From Szabonella sp046295215 (GTDB taxonomy: Bacteria > Pseudomonadota > Alphaproteobacteria > Rhodobacterales > Rhodobacteraceae): a DNA stretch of 64,000 nucleotides. Position numbers and translations under genes: made by a program. The stretch lies in NCBI GenBank assembly GCA_046295215.1, contig JBKBNP010000020.1:1-64000 (forward strand), in the 5' to 3' direction. The notes under the pieces were generated by a model. That model made no database searches. It saw nothing but the letters and a program-made list of their open reading frames with translations, and had not been told where the DNA came from. Below, piece by piece: positions 22,085-30,585 of the stretch (position 1 is its first letter; each line of letters opens with the position of its first letter).

Positions 22085-23184
22085 ATGGTCCGGCCTTTGG
22101 CTTGCGGGCAGTTGCAGCACTTGTGGCGCTGCTGGGGGCGGTTCTGGCCATTCCCGCGCATGCGGTGGGCAGCGTTGCGGCCTTGCTGGGGGTTGTGATG
22201 GCGCTCGCGGTCGTGCGCGGCAGCCGGGGCGGCGTTCTGGCGGTGCTGCTGTCCCTGGGGCTGGTCATCTTGATCCGGGGCCTGTCCTTCGCCCCTGTTG
22301 CGGACAAGGGTGACAGGCTCGCCCTGACCGATGCGCTGTTGCCGGTGGTGCTGGTCTGGCTGCTCCTTTGGTTGGGGGTGGAGTTCCTGTCGCGGCTGGC
22401 GCCCCGGTCCGGGGTGTTGCGGCGCGCCCTCGGGCTGGCGGTTCCGGTCCTGTTCGGAGCGACGCTCTTGTGGTTGTGGGAGGCGCTGGTGGGGATCCTC
22501 GGCGTCTCGCCGGTGATCCTGCCGCCGCCGAGTTCGATTGCCGCGCGCTTTGCCGCAAGCCTGCCGGTGCTGTGGGGTGATTTCGTGCAGACGGCGGTGA
22601 AAGGGGCGCTGACGGGGTATGTTATGGGCTGCGGGGCGGCTGTGGTGGTGGCGGTGGCGGTGGACCGCTCGGCCTTCCTGCAACGGGGGTTGTTGCCGGT
22701 GGGCAATTTCGTGGCGGCCCTGCCGATCGTGGGCATCGCGCCGATTCTGGTGATGTGGTTCGGCTTCGACTGGCAGTCCAAGGCGGCGGTGGTCGTGGTC
22801 ATGGTGTTCTTTCCGATGCTGGTGAACACGGTGGAAGGGTTGAAGGCAGCCCAGGCAATGCAGCGCGACCTGATGGCGACCTATGGGGCGAGTTACTGGC
22901 AATCCTTGTGGAAGCTGCGCCTGCCTGCGGCGATGCCCTTCATCTTCAACGGGTTGAAGATCTGCACGACGCTTGCGCTGATCGGGGCGATTGTCGCCGA
23001 ATTTTTCGGCAGCCCGACACAGGGCATGGGATTCCGCATTTCGACCGAGGTGGGGCGGCTTGGCCTCGACATGGTATGGTCGGAAATTGCGGTGGCGGCA
23101 CTGGCGGGGTCGGCCTTCTATGCCGTCGTCGCAGTGGTGGAGAAAGGGGTGACTTTCTGGCACCCGTCACAAAGAGGCCGCTGA
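22081..23184 (+). CDS. ABC importer permease 2, long form
   Basis: A 367-residue permease. The N-terminal 130 residues add three or four extra membrane helices (LVALLGAVLAIPAHAVGSVA and following) not found in minimal SsuC-like permeases. The C-terminal half has the BPD_transp_1 domain with ILPPPSSIAARF and the coupling loop GASYWQSLWKLRLPAAMPFI. It starts inside the stop of permease 1. The role of the extension is unclear; it might add an accessory membrane anchor. Confidence 0.88.
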   Translation: MNGPAFGLRAVAALVALLGAVLAIPAHAVGSVAALLGVVMALAVVRGSRGGVLAVLLSLGLVILIRGLSFAPVADKGDRLALTDALLPVVLVWLLLWLGVEFLSRLAPRSGVLRRALGLAVPVLFGATLLWLWEALVGILGVSPVILPPPSSIAARFAASLPVLWGDFVQTAVKGALTGYVMGCGAAVVVAVAVDRSAFLQRGLLPVGNFVAALPIVGIAPILVMWFGFDWQSKAAVVVVMVFFPMLVNTVEGLKAAQAMQRDLMATYGASYWQSLWKLRLPAAMPFIFNGLKICTTLALIGAIVAEFFGSPTQGMGFRISTEVGRLGLDMVWSEIAVAALAGSAFYAVVAVVEKGVTFWHPSQRGR

Positions 23185-23213
23185 GACAGGCGGTCCGACA
23201 TGGAGGTGAGACG

Positions 23214-24194
23214 ATGAAGAAATACATGCTTTCAGCGGCGTCGGTTCTGGCGCTGGCGACGGCGGCTTCGGCCGAGGATGTGACGCTGCAACTCAAATGG
23301 GTGACGCAGGCGCAGTTCGCGGGCTATTACGTCGCGCAGGAAAAGGGGTTTTACGAGGAAGAGGGCCTGAATGTCACCATCAAGCCGGGCGGGCCGGATG
23401 TGGCCCCGGTTCAGGTTCTGATGGGGGGCGGGGCCGATGTGATGGTGGACTGGATGCCCTCGGCGCTGGCCGCGCGCGAACAGGGTGCCCCGGTCGTCAA
23501 TATCGCGCAGCCCTTCAAATCCAGCGGCATGATGCTGACCTGCCTCAAGGAAACCGGCATCACCAGCCCGGATGATTTCAAGGGCAAGACGCTGGGGGTC
23601 TGGTTCTTCGGCAATGAATATCCGTTCCTGAGCTGGATGGGCACGCTGGGCATCCCGACGAGCGGCGGGGCCGATGGCGTCGAGGTTCTGAAACAGGGCT
23701 TCAACGTCGATCCCCTGTTGCAAAAACAGGCGGCCTGCATTTCGACCATGACCTATAACGAATACTGGCAGGTGATCGATGCCGGGATTTCCGAGGCGGA
23801 TCTCGTGACCTTCAAATACGAGGATCAGGGAGTGGGCACGCTGGAGGACGGGCTTTACGTTCTGGAGGAGAAGCTGTCCGATCCGGCCTTCGAGGAGAAG
23901 ATGGTGAAATTCGTGCGCGCCTCGATGAAGGGCTGGAAATATGCCGAGGAGAATCCCGACGAGGCGGCGATGATCGTGCTGGACAATGACGAGACCGGCG
24001 CGCAGACCGAAGGCCATCAGAAACGCATGATGGGCGAGGTGGCAAAACTCACCGCAGGGTCGAACGGCGCGCTGGACGTGGCCGATTACGAGCGCACGGT
24101 GGCGACATTGCTGGCAGGCGGGTCGGACCCGGTGATTTCCAAGGCGCCCGAGGGGGCCTATACATTGGCGATCACCGACAAGGCGCTGCAATAG
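23214..24194 (+). CDS. ABC importer substrate-binding protein, NMT1/THI5-like
   Basis: A 326-residue periplasmic binding protein with a 20-residue signal peptide (cleavage near TAASA) and the THI5/NMT1 fold: VTLQLKWVTQAQFAGYYVA, then GFYEEEGLNVTIKPGG, then LGVWFFGNEYPF. The strong GGAGGTGAG ribosome site fixes the start at 23214. The family binds HMP-pyrimidine, riboflavin and other heterocycles. Here the dihydropyrimidinase/carbamoylase locus suggests a pyrimidine. A cysteine pair (TCLKETG and QAACIS) may form a disulfide. Followed by a two-hairpin element that probably ends the operon. Confidence 0.92.
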   Translation: MKKYMLSAASVLALATAASAEDVTLQLKWVTQAQFAGYYVAQEKGFYEEEGLNVTIKPGGPDVAPVQVLMGGGADVMVDWMPSALAAREQGAPVVNIAQPFKSSGMMLTCLKETGITSPDDFKGKTLGVWFFGNEYPFLSWMGTLGIPTSGGADGVEVLKQGFNVDPLLQKQAACISTMTYNEYWQVIDAGISEADLVTFKYEDQGVGTLEDGLYVLEEKLSDPAFEEKMVKFVRASMKGWKYAEENPDEAAMIVLDNDETGAQTEGHQKRMMGEVAKLTAGSNGALDVADYERTVATLLAGGSDPVISKAPEGAYTLAITDKALQ

Positions 24195-24202
24195 ACTGAA
24201 AA

Positions 24203-24274
24203 GGGGGAGGCTGTCTGCCTCCCCCGTCCCGTTCCGGGACTCCCCCTCCGAGGATATTTCCGGACAGAAAAAGC
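24203..24274 (+). repeat. Two-hairpin dispersed element, copy D
   Basis: Hairpin 1 is GGGGGAGGC-TGTCT-GCCTCCCCC (24203-24225); hairpin 2 is GTCCCG-TTC-CGGGAC (24226-24240); tail CCTCCGAGGATATTTCCGG then ACAGAAAAAG. Both stems keep pairing despite changes from copy A. It follows the last gene of the import operon. Confidence 0.75.
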
Positions 24275-24278
24275 CGGA

Positions 24279-24315
24279 TTTACAGATACGTTTACAATTT
24301 GCATGATCCTGTAAA
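24279..24315. promoter_or_regulatory. Candidate operator of the XRE/ScfR-like regulator
   Basis: TTTACAG (24279-24285), TTTACA (24291-24296) and CTGTAAA (24309-24315) lie just upstream of the regulator start. The first and third are exact inverted copies. This fits autoregulation by the downstream helix-turn-helix protein. Confidence 0.55.
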
Positions 24316-24341
24316 TCGCAAGTGCGGAACAGGAGTTGCAA

Positions 24342-25643
24342 ATGCCGCTGTCAGGGCTGTCCGGGACAAGGCTGCGGGAGCGGCGGCTGGCGCTGGGATT
24401 GCGGCAGGCGGATCTGGCGCGGACGGCGGGTATCTCGGCTTCCTTTCTTAACCTGATCGAACACAACCGCCGCCGGATCACCGCGCCGGTGCTGGAACGG
24501 CTGGCCGAGGCGCTGCGCGTCGATCTGGCAGAACTGGGTGACGGCACCGACCGGCGGCGGATCGAGGATCTGCGCGCGGCGGCGGGGATGCAGGAAAGCC
24601 CGGTCGAAATGGAGCGGATCGAGGATTTTCTCGGGCGGTTTCCGGGCTGGGCCGATCTGGTGCGCACGCAGCATCGCAGGCTGGACCAGTTGGAGCGGAC
24701 GGTGTTCCTGCTCAATGACCGGCTGGGCCATGACCCGCATCTGTCGGCGGCCCTGCACGAGGTGTTGAGTGCCCTGAGTTCGGTGCGCTCCACCGCTGCG
24801 ATCCTTGCGGAAACCGAGGATATCGACCCGGAGTGGCGGGCGCGGTTCCATGCCAACCTGCATGCCGACAGCGAGCGGCTGGCGGTGGGGGCCGAGGTGC
24901 TGGTGGCCTATCTCGACGGTCCGGAAGAGGCGGCGAAGGAGACGATCGCGGCGGCGCCGCAGGACGAGGTGGAGGCCTGGCTTGCCGCGCGCGGCTGGCA
25001 TCTGGCGGAACTGGAGGCGGGCGGCGCGGGGATGGCGGCCTTGCGCCCCGAAATGGCGGGGCTTGCCTCGGCGGCGGCGCGGTCTTTGGCACAGGATTGG
25101 GTGCGGCTGCTGGCGGCGGATGCGGAACGGATGCCGCTGGAGCGGTTCGAGGCGGCGTTCCAGGCCGAGGCGGGGGATCCGATCCGCATTGCGCGGCGGT
25201 TCGGGGTCGAGGTTCTGGCTGTGTTCCGGCGGATCGCCTTTCGGGAAGGGGCTGCGGAGGGGCTGGTGATCTGCGACGCCTCCGGCACGCTGCTGATCCG
25301 CAAGCCGGTCGCGGGATTCGTGCTTCCGCGTTTCGGGGCGGCCTGTCCGATCTGGCCGCTGTTCACGGCGCTCGCGCGGCCGATGGAGCCGATTTCGGCG
25401 CTTGCCGAATTGCCCGGTCTGGTGCCGCTGCGGTTCCGGTTGCGCGCCTTTTGCGAACCCGAGGTGGCGGAGTTCGGGGCGGGCGGCGCGGGCATGGTGG
25501 TGTTGCGCCGGGCCGGGATGCTGATGGAGCCCGCCATGGCCGGGCGGGAGGAGGCGCTGCCCGTCGGGGCCTCTTGCCGGATCTGTCCGCGGGAGGCCTG
25601 TGCCGGGCGCCGCGAGCCGTCGATCATGGCGGCATGGTCCTGA
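24342..25643 (+). CDS. XRE regulator with ScfR/RamB-like C-terminal domain
   Basis: A 433-residue regulator. Residues 7-62 are a lambda-repressor-like DNA-binding domain (LRERRLALGLRQADLARTAG). The remaining 370 residues form the long domain found in short-chain fatty acyl/propionate regulators such as RamB and ScfR, ending with a four-cysteine-like cluster (CRICPREACAG). ATG at 24342 is preferred because AGGAG lies six bases before it. The gene stands beside a response regulator and a transporter-fused sensor kinase of the type that controls acetate or other carbon use, which fits acyl-CoA or short-chain acid sensing. The ligand is inferred. Confidence 0.85.
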   Translation: MPLSGLSGTRLRERRLALGLRQADLARTAGISASFLNLIEHNRRRITAPVLERLAEALRVDLAELGDGTDRRRIEDLRAAAGMQESPVEMERIEDFLGRFPGWADLVRTQHRRLDQLERTVFLLNDRLGHDPHLSAALHEVLSALSSVRSTAAILAETEDIDPEWRARFHANLHADSERLAVGAEVLVAYLDGPEEAAKETIAAAPQDEVEAWLAARGWHLAELEAGGAGMAALRPEMAGLASAAARSLAQDWVRLLAADAERMPLERFEAAFQAEAGDPIRIARRFGVEVLAVFRRIAFREGAAEGLVICDASGTLLIRKPVAGFVLPRFGAACPIWPLFTALARPMEPISALAELPGLVPLRFRLRAFCEPEVAEFGAGGAGMVVLRRAGMLMEPAMAGREEALPVGASCRICPREACAGRREPSIMAAWS

Positions 25644-25794
25644 TCCGGCAACCTCTGGCTTTGACAAGTGCCACGCTTTGCGCCGATACTCGGCCAAAGA
25701 CCGCAGGCCGGACATAAACCGGCTGTCAGGGAGCCTGACTTGGGGGGACGCGGCAGGACAGGATCCTGTGGCGCAAGGGGAGGGGCAGAGGCCG

Positions 25795-26163
25795 ATGGGG
25801 CGCCATGTTCTGCTGATCGAGGACGAGCCGCATATCGCCGAGGCAATCCGTTTCATCCTGAGCCGGGACGGCTGGCGGGTGTCCACCCATGAGAACGGGC
25901 AGGATGCTGTGGCGCGGGTCCATGCGACGCGGCCCGATGTGCTGATCCTCGATGTGATGTTGCCGGGGGCGAGCGGGTATGAGGTGTTGAGCCAGTTGCG
26001 CGCGATGCCGGAAACCGCCTCGCTGCCGGTCCTCATGCTGACGGCCAAGGGGCAGGGGCGCGACCGCGAGGCGGCGGAGCGGGCGGGGGCGGACCTGTTC
26101 ATCAGCAAACCCTTTTCCAATGCCGAGATCCTTGCATCGGTGCGGTCGCTGGTGGCTTCGTGA
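25795..26163 (+). CDS. Single-domain response regulator
   Basis: A 122-residue receiver domain with no output domain. The acidic pocket is Glu9/Asp10/Glu11 (LLIEDEPHIAE), the phospho-acceptor is Asp53 (ILDVMLPG), with Thr83 (MLTAKGQGRD) and Lys105 (FISKPF). The start at 25795 follows GAGG. Its stop overlaps the next gene (GTGA), and the kinase gene follows, so the kinase is its likely partner. Without an output domain it would act by protein contact or as a phosphate relay. Confidence 0.92.
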   Translation: MGRHVLLIEDEPHIAEAIRFILSRDGWRVSTHENGQDAVARVHATRPDVLILDVMLPGASGYEVLSQLRAMPETASLPVLMLTAKGQGRDREAAERAGADLFISKPFSNAEILASVRSLVAS

Positions 26164-26423
26164 AGGGGCCGGTCTTTCTGGCGCGCAGCAGTTACCGGCG
26201 GCGGCGGTTGCGCGATGCGGCGCGGCTTTTGCCGGTTGTCGGGGCCTTTCTGGTCTGGCTGCCGATGCTCTGGGATGACGGAGCAACCGGCGCGCGCAAC
26301 ACGGCGACGGATGTGATCTATCTCTTTGCGGTCTGGTCTGTGCTGATCCTCGCGGCGGTGGTTCTGTCGGCCCGGCTGGGCGGGGATGACGAGGCCGACC
26401 GGGGCGCGGAGGAGGATGGCTGA
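26160..26423 (+). CDS. Small two-helix membrane protein
   Basis: An 87-residue protein with two membrane helices (about residues 23-41, LLPVVGAFLVWLPML, and 51-70, DVIYLFAVWSVLILAAVVLS). It begins at GTG 26160, overlapping the response-regulator stop, and ends overlapping the kinase start (TGATG). The basic N-terminus predicts a cytosolic start. Small proteins of this kind commonly precede SSS-fused kinases and may aid assembly of the transporter module; that is inference. Confidence 0.75.
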   Translation: MKGPVFLARSSYRRRRLRDAARLLPVVGAFLVWLPMLWDDGATGARNTATDVIYLFAVWSVLILAAVVLSARLGGDDEADRGAEEDG

Positions 26424-29107
26424 TGCCGTTCAACATCCTCGTTCTGGCGTCACTGGCCTATGTGATCTTCCTCTTTCTGGTTGCCTTCATGGTGGAGCGG
26501 CGCGCGGCTGCGGGGGCGGCGCGGTGGTTGCGCTCGCCTTTGGTCTACACGCTGTCGCTGTCGGTCTATTGCACAGCCTGGACCTTCTATGGCGCGGTGG
26601 GCTATGCGGCGCGGTCGGGGCTGGAATACCTGACCATATATCTCGGACCGACGCTGGTTTTCGTGGGCTGGTGGTGGCTGCTGCGCAAACTGGTGCGGAT
26701 CGGGCGACAGCAGCGCGTCACCTCCATCGCAGACCTGATTTCGAGCCGCTACGGCAAGTCGAACCTGCTGGGCATCATCGTCACGGTGATCTGCGTGGTG
26801 GCAGCCACGCCCTATATCGCGCTGCAACTGCAATCGGTCACACTGTCCTTCGGGGTCTTCGCCAGTGCCACGGCGGATGGCTGGGAAACGCCCGACCGGG
26901 ATGTGACCTCGATCTGGGTGGCGGTGGGGCTCGCCGCCTTCACCATCCTTTTCGGCACCCGCAATCTTGATGCCAAGGAACAGCATACCGGGGTTGTGAC
27001 GGCCATTGCGGTGGAGGCAGTGGTGAAGCTGGTCGCCCTGCTGGCGGTCGGTGTCTTTGTCGTCTGGGGGCTGGCGGACGGCCCTGCCGACATTCTGGCG
27101 CGGATCAATGCCTCGGAGATTGCGGAATGGCAGATGAAGCCGTCGCGCTGGACCGGGCTGATCTTCCTGTCGGCGGCGGCGGTGATCTGCCTGCCGCGCA
27201 TGTTTCAGGTTCTGGTGGTGGAAAACAGCGACGAGCGGCATCTGGCCACCGCAAGCTGGGCCTTTCCCCTGTATCTGATGCTGATGAGCCTGTTTGTCGT
27301 GCCCATCGCGGTGATGGGGCTGGAACTGATGCCGGAAGGCTCGAACCCCGATCTTTTCGTTCTCACGCTGCCGCTCAGTCAGGGGCAGGGGGGGCTGGCG
27401 ATGCTGGCCTTTCTGGGGGGGTTCTCCTCGGCCACCTCCATGGTGATCGTGGCGGCGATCGCGTTGGCAACCATGGTGTCGAACCATGTGGTGATGCCGC
27501 TCTTCCTGTCCTTGCAGCCTGCGCGCGCGGTGTCGGGCGATGTGCGGCGGCTGGTTCTCTTGTCGCGCCGCATGTCCATCGCAGCCGTGCTGGCGCTCGG
27601 CTATGCCTATTTCCGGCTCTCGGGCGGGTCGGCGGCGCTGGCGGCCATCGGGTTGATTTCCTTTGTCGGCGTCGCGCAGATCCTGCCGGCGATGCTCGGG
27701 GGGCTGTTCTGGCGCGGGGCGACGCGGCCTGGGGCCGCGCTGGGGCTCGGGGTTGGTTTCGTGATCTGGGCCTATACGCTGTTTCTGCCCTCTTTCGGCC
27801 CGGATGCGGTGATCCCGGCGCGGGTGCTGGCGGAAGGCCCCTTTGGTCTGGGCTGGCTGCGCCCGCAGGCGCTGTTCGGGGTCGAAGGGATCGACCCCTT
27901 GATCCATGCGCTGCTCTGGTCGGTCACGTTCAACACGGGCGCCTTCTGTCTGGGGTCGCTCCTGTCCTTTCCCAGCCCGATCGAGCGGATGCAGAGTGCC
28001 GCCTTCGTCAATGCTTTCGAGGCCAATTCGGCACCGAACTGGGCGCAGGGCGGGGCGGAACCCGAGGATCTGCTGGTGATGGCACAGCGGATTCTGGGTG
28101 ATGACGAGGCGCTGGCCTTTTTCGAGGCGCAGGCGCGCGCGCAAGGCAAGGAGGGCTTTCTGCCCGACCCGACCCCCACTTTCATCGAGGGGCTGGAACG
28201 CAGGCTGGCCGGGTCGGTCGGGGCGGCGACCGCGCATGCGATGATCTCGCAACTTGCGGGGCGCGCGGCCGTGTCGGTCGAGGATCTGATGGCGGTCGCC
28301 AACGAGGCCGCGCAGATCATGGAATATTCCGCAAGGCTGGAGGAACAGCAGGAGGAACTGACCCGCACCGCCCGCCAGTTGCGCGAGGCGAACGAGAAAC
28401 TGACGCAGCTTTCGGTGCAGAAAGACGCCTTTCTCAGCCAGATCAGCCATGAATTGCGCACACCCATGACCTCGATCCGCGCCTTTTCCGAGATCCTGAT
28501 GGAAGGCGACATGCCCGCCGACATGGCGCGCAGCTATGCCAAGATCATCCATGAGGAGGCGATCCGCCTGACGCGGCTGCTCGATGACCTACTGGATCTG
28601 TCGGTGCTGGAAAACGGCACAGTGCAGTTGAACCTCGGTCTGGCCAACCTGCGCGAGATGATCGACCGCGCTTTGACAGCGGCGGGGCATACGCGCCCCG
28701 AACGGCGCTTCACGATCCATCGCGACGAGGGTGCGGAGGAGGTCTTCCTGCGCACCGACAGTGACCGGCTGACACAGGTGTTCATCAACCTCGTGTCCAA
28801 CGCCCGGAAATACTGCGATGCGACCGACCCGGAACTGCGCATCACCGTCCGGCGCAAGGGCGCGCGGGTGACCATCGACTTCATTGATAACGGGTCCGGC
28901 ATCCCGAAGGACAAGCAGCAGTTGATCTTCGAGAAATTCGCGAGGCTGACCGATCAGACCCGCGCCGGGGGGGCGGGGCTCGGCCTTGCGATCTGCCGCG
29001 AGGTGATGGCCAATCTGGGCGGCACCATCGGCTATCTGCCGGGGCAATGGGGGGCGGCCTTCCGCATCACGGTGCCGTTGCGTCTGGAACGCGAGGCCGC
29101 GGCCTGA
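26423..29107 (+). CDS. SSS-transporter-fused sensor histidine kinase
   Basis: An 894-residue membrane kinase like CbrA/CrbS. Residues 1 to about 510 are a sodium/solute symporter domain with about 13 helices. A linker with a coiled coil (about 625-665, EEQQEELTRTARQLREANEK) leads to the HisKA domain with His676 (SQISHELRTP) and a HATPase domain with N box (INLVSNARKYC), G1 (DNGSGIP) and G2 (GAGLGLAI). Such proteins couple substrate transport or sensing to phosphorylation; CrbS governs acetate use and CbrA histidine and carbon-source use. It is translationally coupled to the response regulator through the small membrane gene. Confidence 0.92.
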   Translation: MPFNILVLASLAYVIFLFLVAFMVERRAAAGAARWLRSPLVYTLSLSVYCTAWTFYGAVGYAARSGLEYLTIYLGPTLVFVGWWWLLRKLVRIGRQQRVTSIADLISSRYGKSNLLGIIVTVICVVAATPYIALQLQSVTLSFGVFASATADGWETPDRDVTSIWVAVGLAAFTILFGTRNLDAKEQHTGVVTAIAVEAVVKLVALLAVGVFVVWGLADGPADILARINASEIAEWQMKPSRWTGLIFLSAAAVICLPRMFQVLVVENSDERHLATASWAFPLYLMLMSLFVVPIAVMGLELMPEGSNPDLFVLTLPLSQGQGGLAMLAFLGGFSSATSMVIVAAIALATMVSNHVVMPLFLSLQPARAVSGDVRRLVLLSRRMSIAAVLALGYAYFRLSGGSAALAAIGLISFVGVAQILPAMLGGLFWRGATRPGAALGLGVGFVIWAYTLFLPSFGPDAVIPARVLAEGPFGLGWLRPQALFGVEGIDPLIHALLWSVTFNTGAFCLGSLLSFPSPIERMQSAAFVNAFEANSAPNWAQGGAEPEDLLVMAQRILGDDEALAFFEAQARAQGKEGFLPDPTPTFIEGLERRLAGSVGAATAHAMISQLAGRAAVSVEDLMAVANEAAQIMEYSARLEEQQEELTRTARQLREANEKLTQLSVQKDAFLSQISHELRTPMTSIRAFSEILMEGDMPADMARSYAKIIHEEAIRLTRLLDDLLDLSVLENGTVQLNLGLANLREMIDRALTAAGHTRPERRFTIHRDEGAEEVFLRTDSDRLTQVFINLVSNARKYCDATDPELRITVRRKGARVTIDFIDNGSGIPKDKQQLIFEKFARLTDQTRAGGAGLGLAICREVMANLGGTIGYLPGQWGAAFRITVPLRLEREAAA

Positions 29108-29116
29108 GCCTCTGGC

Positions 29117-29575
29117 TCAGCGCCGGGTGGTGCGGGCGTTGCCCGATCCCTGAACGGTGATCTGGCGGATGTCCTGAAGGCGGATGTTGGACAGATAGGC
29201 GCCAACCGTGATCTGGCGCGACCGCGGGGTGGAGACATTGGCCCGCGTGACCGGCGGAAACACCCGGAAGTCATAGACCAGCACGCCATCCTCGACCGGG
29301 CGCGGCACCAGTTCCGCCTCCCAGAACCCTTGGGTCGGGGGCAGGCCGGTGGCCCGGATGATGGCCCCGTTCTGGTTGCGCTCCACCACCAGATCGGTGA
29401 CTTCCGCCACCAGCAGCCGCGCGTCCTGCGGGCGGGCCTCCGCGATTGCGGTCGTTGCCGTCTCGCTCGATCCGCCGAACCAGTTGAACGGATTGAGCCT
29501 TGACGCGCCAAACCCGCAGCCCCCCAGGATCAGCGTTGCGGCAATGCCTGCCATCAGCGGTTTTTTCATGCGCAT
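29117..29575 (-). CDS. Putative lipoprotein
   Basis: A 152-residue exported protein with a lipobox: the signal helix (MAGIAATLILGGCGFG) puts the lipid-modified Cys at residue 20. The mature part starts with an NPFNWFGGS segment and continues as a beta-rich domain (ARLLVAEVTDLVVERNQNGA and onward). I know similar proteins only as uncharacterised Rhodobacteraceae lipoproteins. It converges with the kinase gene and is not linked to it. Confidence 0.8.
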   Translation of the reverse strand: MRMKKPLMAGIAATLILGGCGFGASRLNPFNWFGGSSETATTAIAEARPQDARLLVAEVTDLVVERNQNGAIIRATGLPPTQGFWEAELVPRPVEDGVLVYDFRVFPPVTRANVSTPRSRQITVGAYLSNIRLQDIRQITVQGSGNARTTRR

Positions 29576-29745
29576 GCCCGGTCTTTCCCCCGTCCCAGCC
29601 TTGTTCCGGCTCGACCTGTTCCCGGCCCTGCCTCCCCTTGGGTAGCCGATGCGGAACGGTTTGAAAAGCGCGAGATGGCACGCGGGTGGCTGGACCTTCG
29701 CGCCGGAAGGCCCTACCTCTGGCCTTCAGCAGGAAGGAACGCCCG

Positions 29746-30168
29746 ATGGCCAGCGCCGCCTTTGAAGAGATTGCCGAAACCTTCGAATTTCTGGATGACT
29801 GGGAGGACCGCTATCGCCATGTGATCGAGCTTGGCCGCGCCATGCCGCCGCTCGATGCGGCCTTCCGGGTGCCCGCGACAAAGGTGGAGGGCTGCGCCAG
29901 CCAAGTCTGGATCCGGCCGGTGATCTCCGGGCAGGGAGAGCGCGCGCGGTTCGGGTTCGAGGGGGACAGCGACGCGATGATCGTGCGCGGGCTGATCGCG
30001 ATCCTGCATGCGCTCTATTCCGGCCTTCCGCTGCGCGAAGTTGTCGCGGTGGATGCGGGCGCGGAACTGGCCCGGCTCGGCCTCAACGACCATCTGTCGT
30101 CGCAGCGCTCGAACGGGCTGCGCGCCATGGTGGCGCGCATTCGTGAAACCGCCATCGCCGCGTCCTGA
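29746..30168 (+). CDS. sufE: SufE-family sulfur acceptor
   Basis: A 140-residue SufE-like protein. It accepts persulfide sulfur from a cysteine desulfurase and hands it to the SUF Fe-S assembly complex. The accepting Cys50 lies in KVEGCASQVWI, the family hallmark, and the typical GLIAILHALYSG segment follows. Start chosen at the ATG after AAGGAACG. No suf operon is adjacent, a usual arrangement for stand-alone sufE in this family. Confidence 0.92.
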   Translation: MASAAFEEIAETFEFLDDWEDRYRHVIELGRAMPPLDAAFRVPATKVEGCASQVWIRPVISGQGERARFGFEGDSDAMIVRGLIAILHALYSGLPLREVVAVDAGAELARLGLNDHLSSQRSNGLRAMVARIRETAIAAS

Positions 30169-30185
30169 TTCCAGGGCTCGCCGGA

Positions 30186-30527
30186 TTACAGTTGCTCGAC
30201 CGTCACGCGCTCGGCGTCGAAGGCCAGATGACCCGCGATCCGCGCCAGCGACTCGGGGGGCGACTCATGGCTCCAGGCCGCATCCTCGATCCGGCCCGCA
30301 GGGGTGACGATGGAGAAATACACCGCCTCTCCCTTGTGCGGGCAGGTGCTGCGCCGCGGGCTCGGGTCCAGAAAGACCATGGCGGTGTCGGCGCGCGGGA
30401 AATAGATCACCGGGGCGCGACTGCCTTCGGAAAGCTCCACCGCCGCCCGGCTTTCGCCCAGCACCGCATCGCCCGCCCGCAGCACCCAGGTGCCCCCGGC
30501 CTTGCGCAATCTGATATGGTCCGGCAT
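30186..30527 (-). CDS. DUF427 domain protein
   Basis: A 113-residue protein with one DUF427 beta-barrel domain: AVLGESRAAVELSEGSRAP, then VIYFPRADTAMVFL, then STCPHKGEAVYFSI (the conserved CPHKGxA motif), then AAWSHESP. The function of the family is not established; structures suggest a small-ligand pocket. The ATG at 30527 has the usual family length. Confidence 0.88.
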   Translation of the reverse strand: MPDHIRLRKAGGTWVLRAGDAVLGESRAAVELSEGSRAPVIYFPRADTAMVFLDPSPRRSTCPHKGEAVYFSIVTPAGRIEDAAWSHESPPESLARIAGHLAFDAERVTVEQL

Positions 30528-30585
30528 GTCCAGTCTCCGCTGAGGATAGATCACCGGACAGCATTTGCCCGGCAAAGGAAAGAGG

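Noticed and set aside
20435..22120. 561-codon minus-strand frame opposite the ABC importer genes
   Set aside because: Antisense shadow covering two overlapping real genes and a hairpin element.
26450..28552. 700-codon minus-strand frame opposite the transporter-fused kinase
   Set aside because: Antisense shadow; the kinase frame has clear membrane and catalytic motifs.
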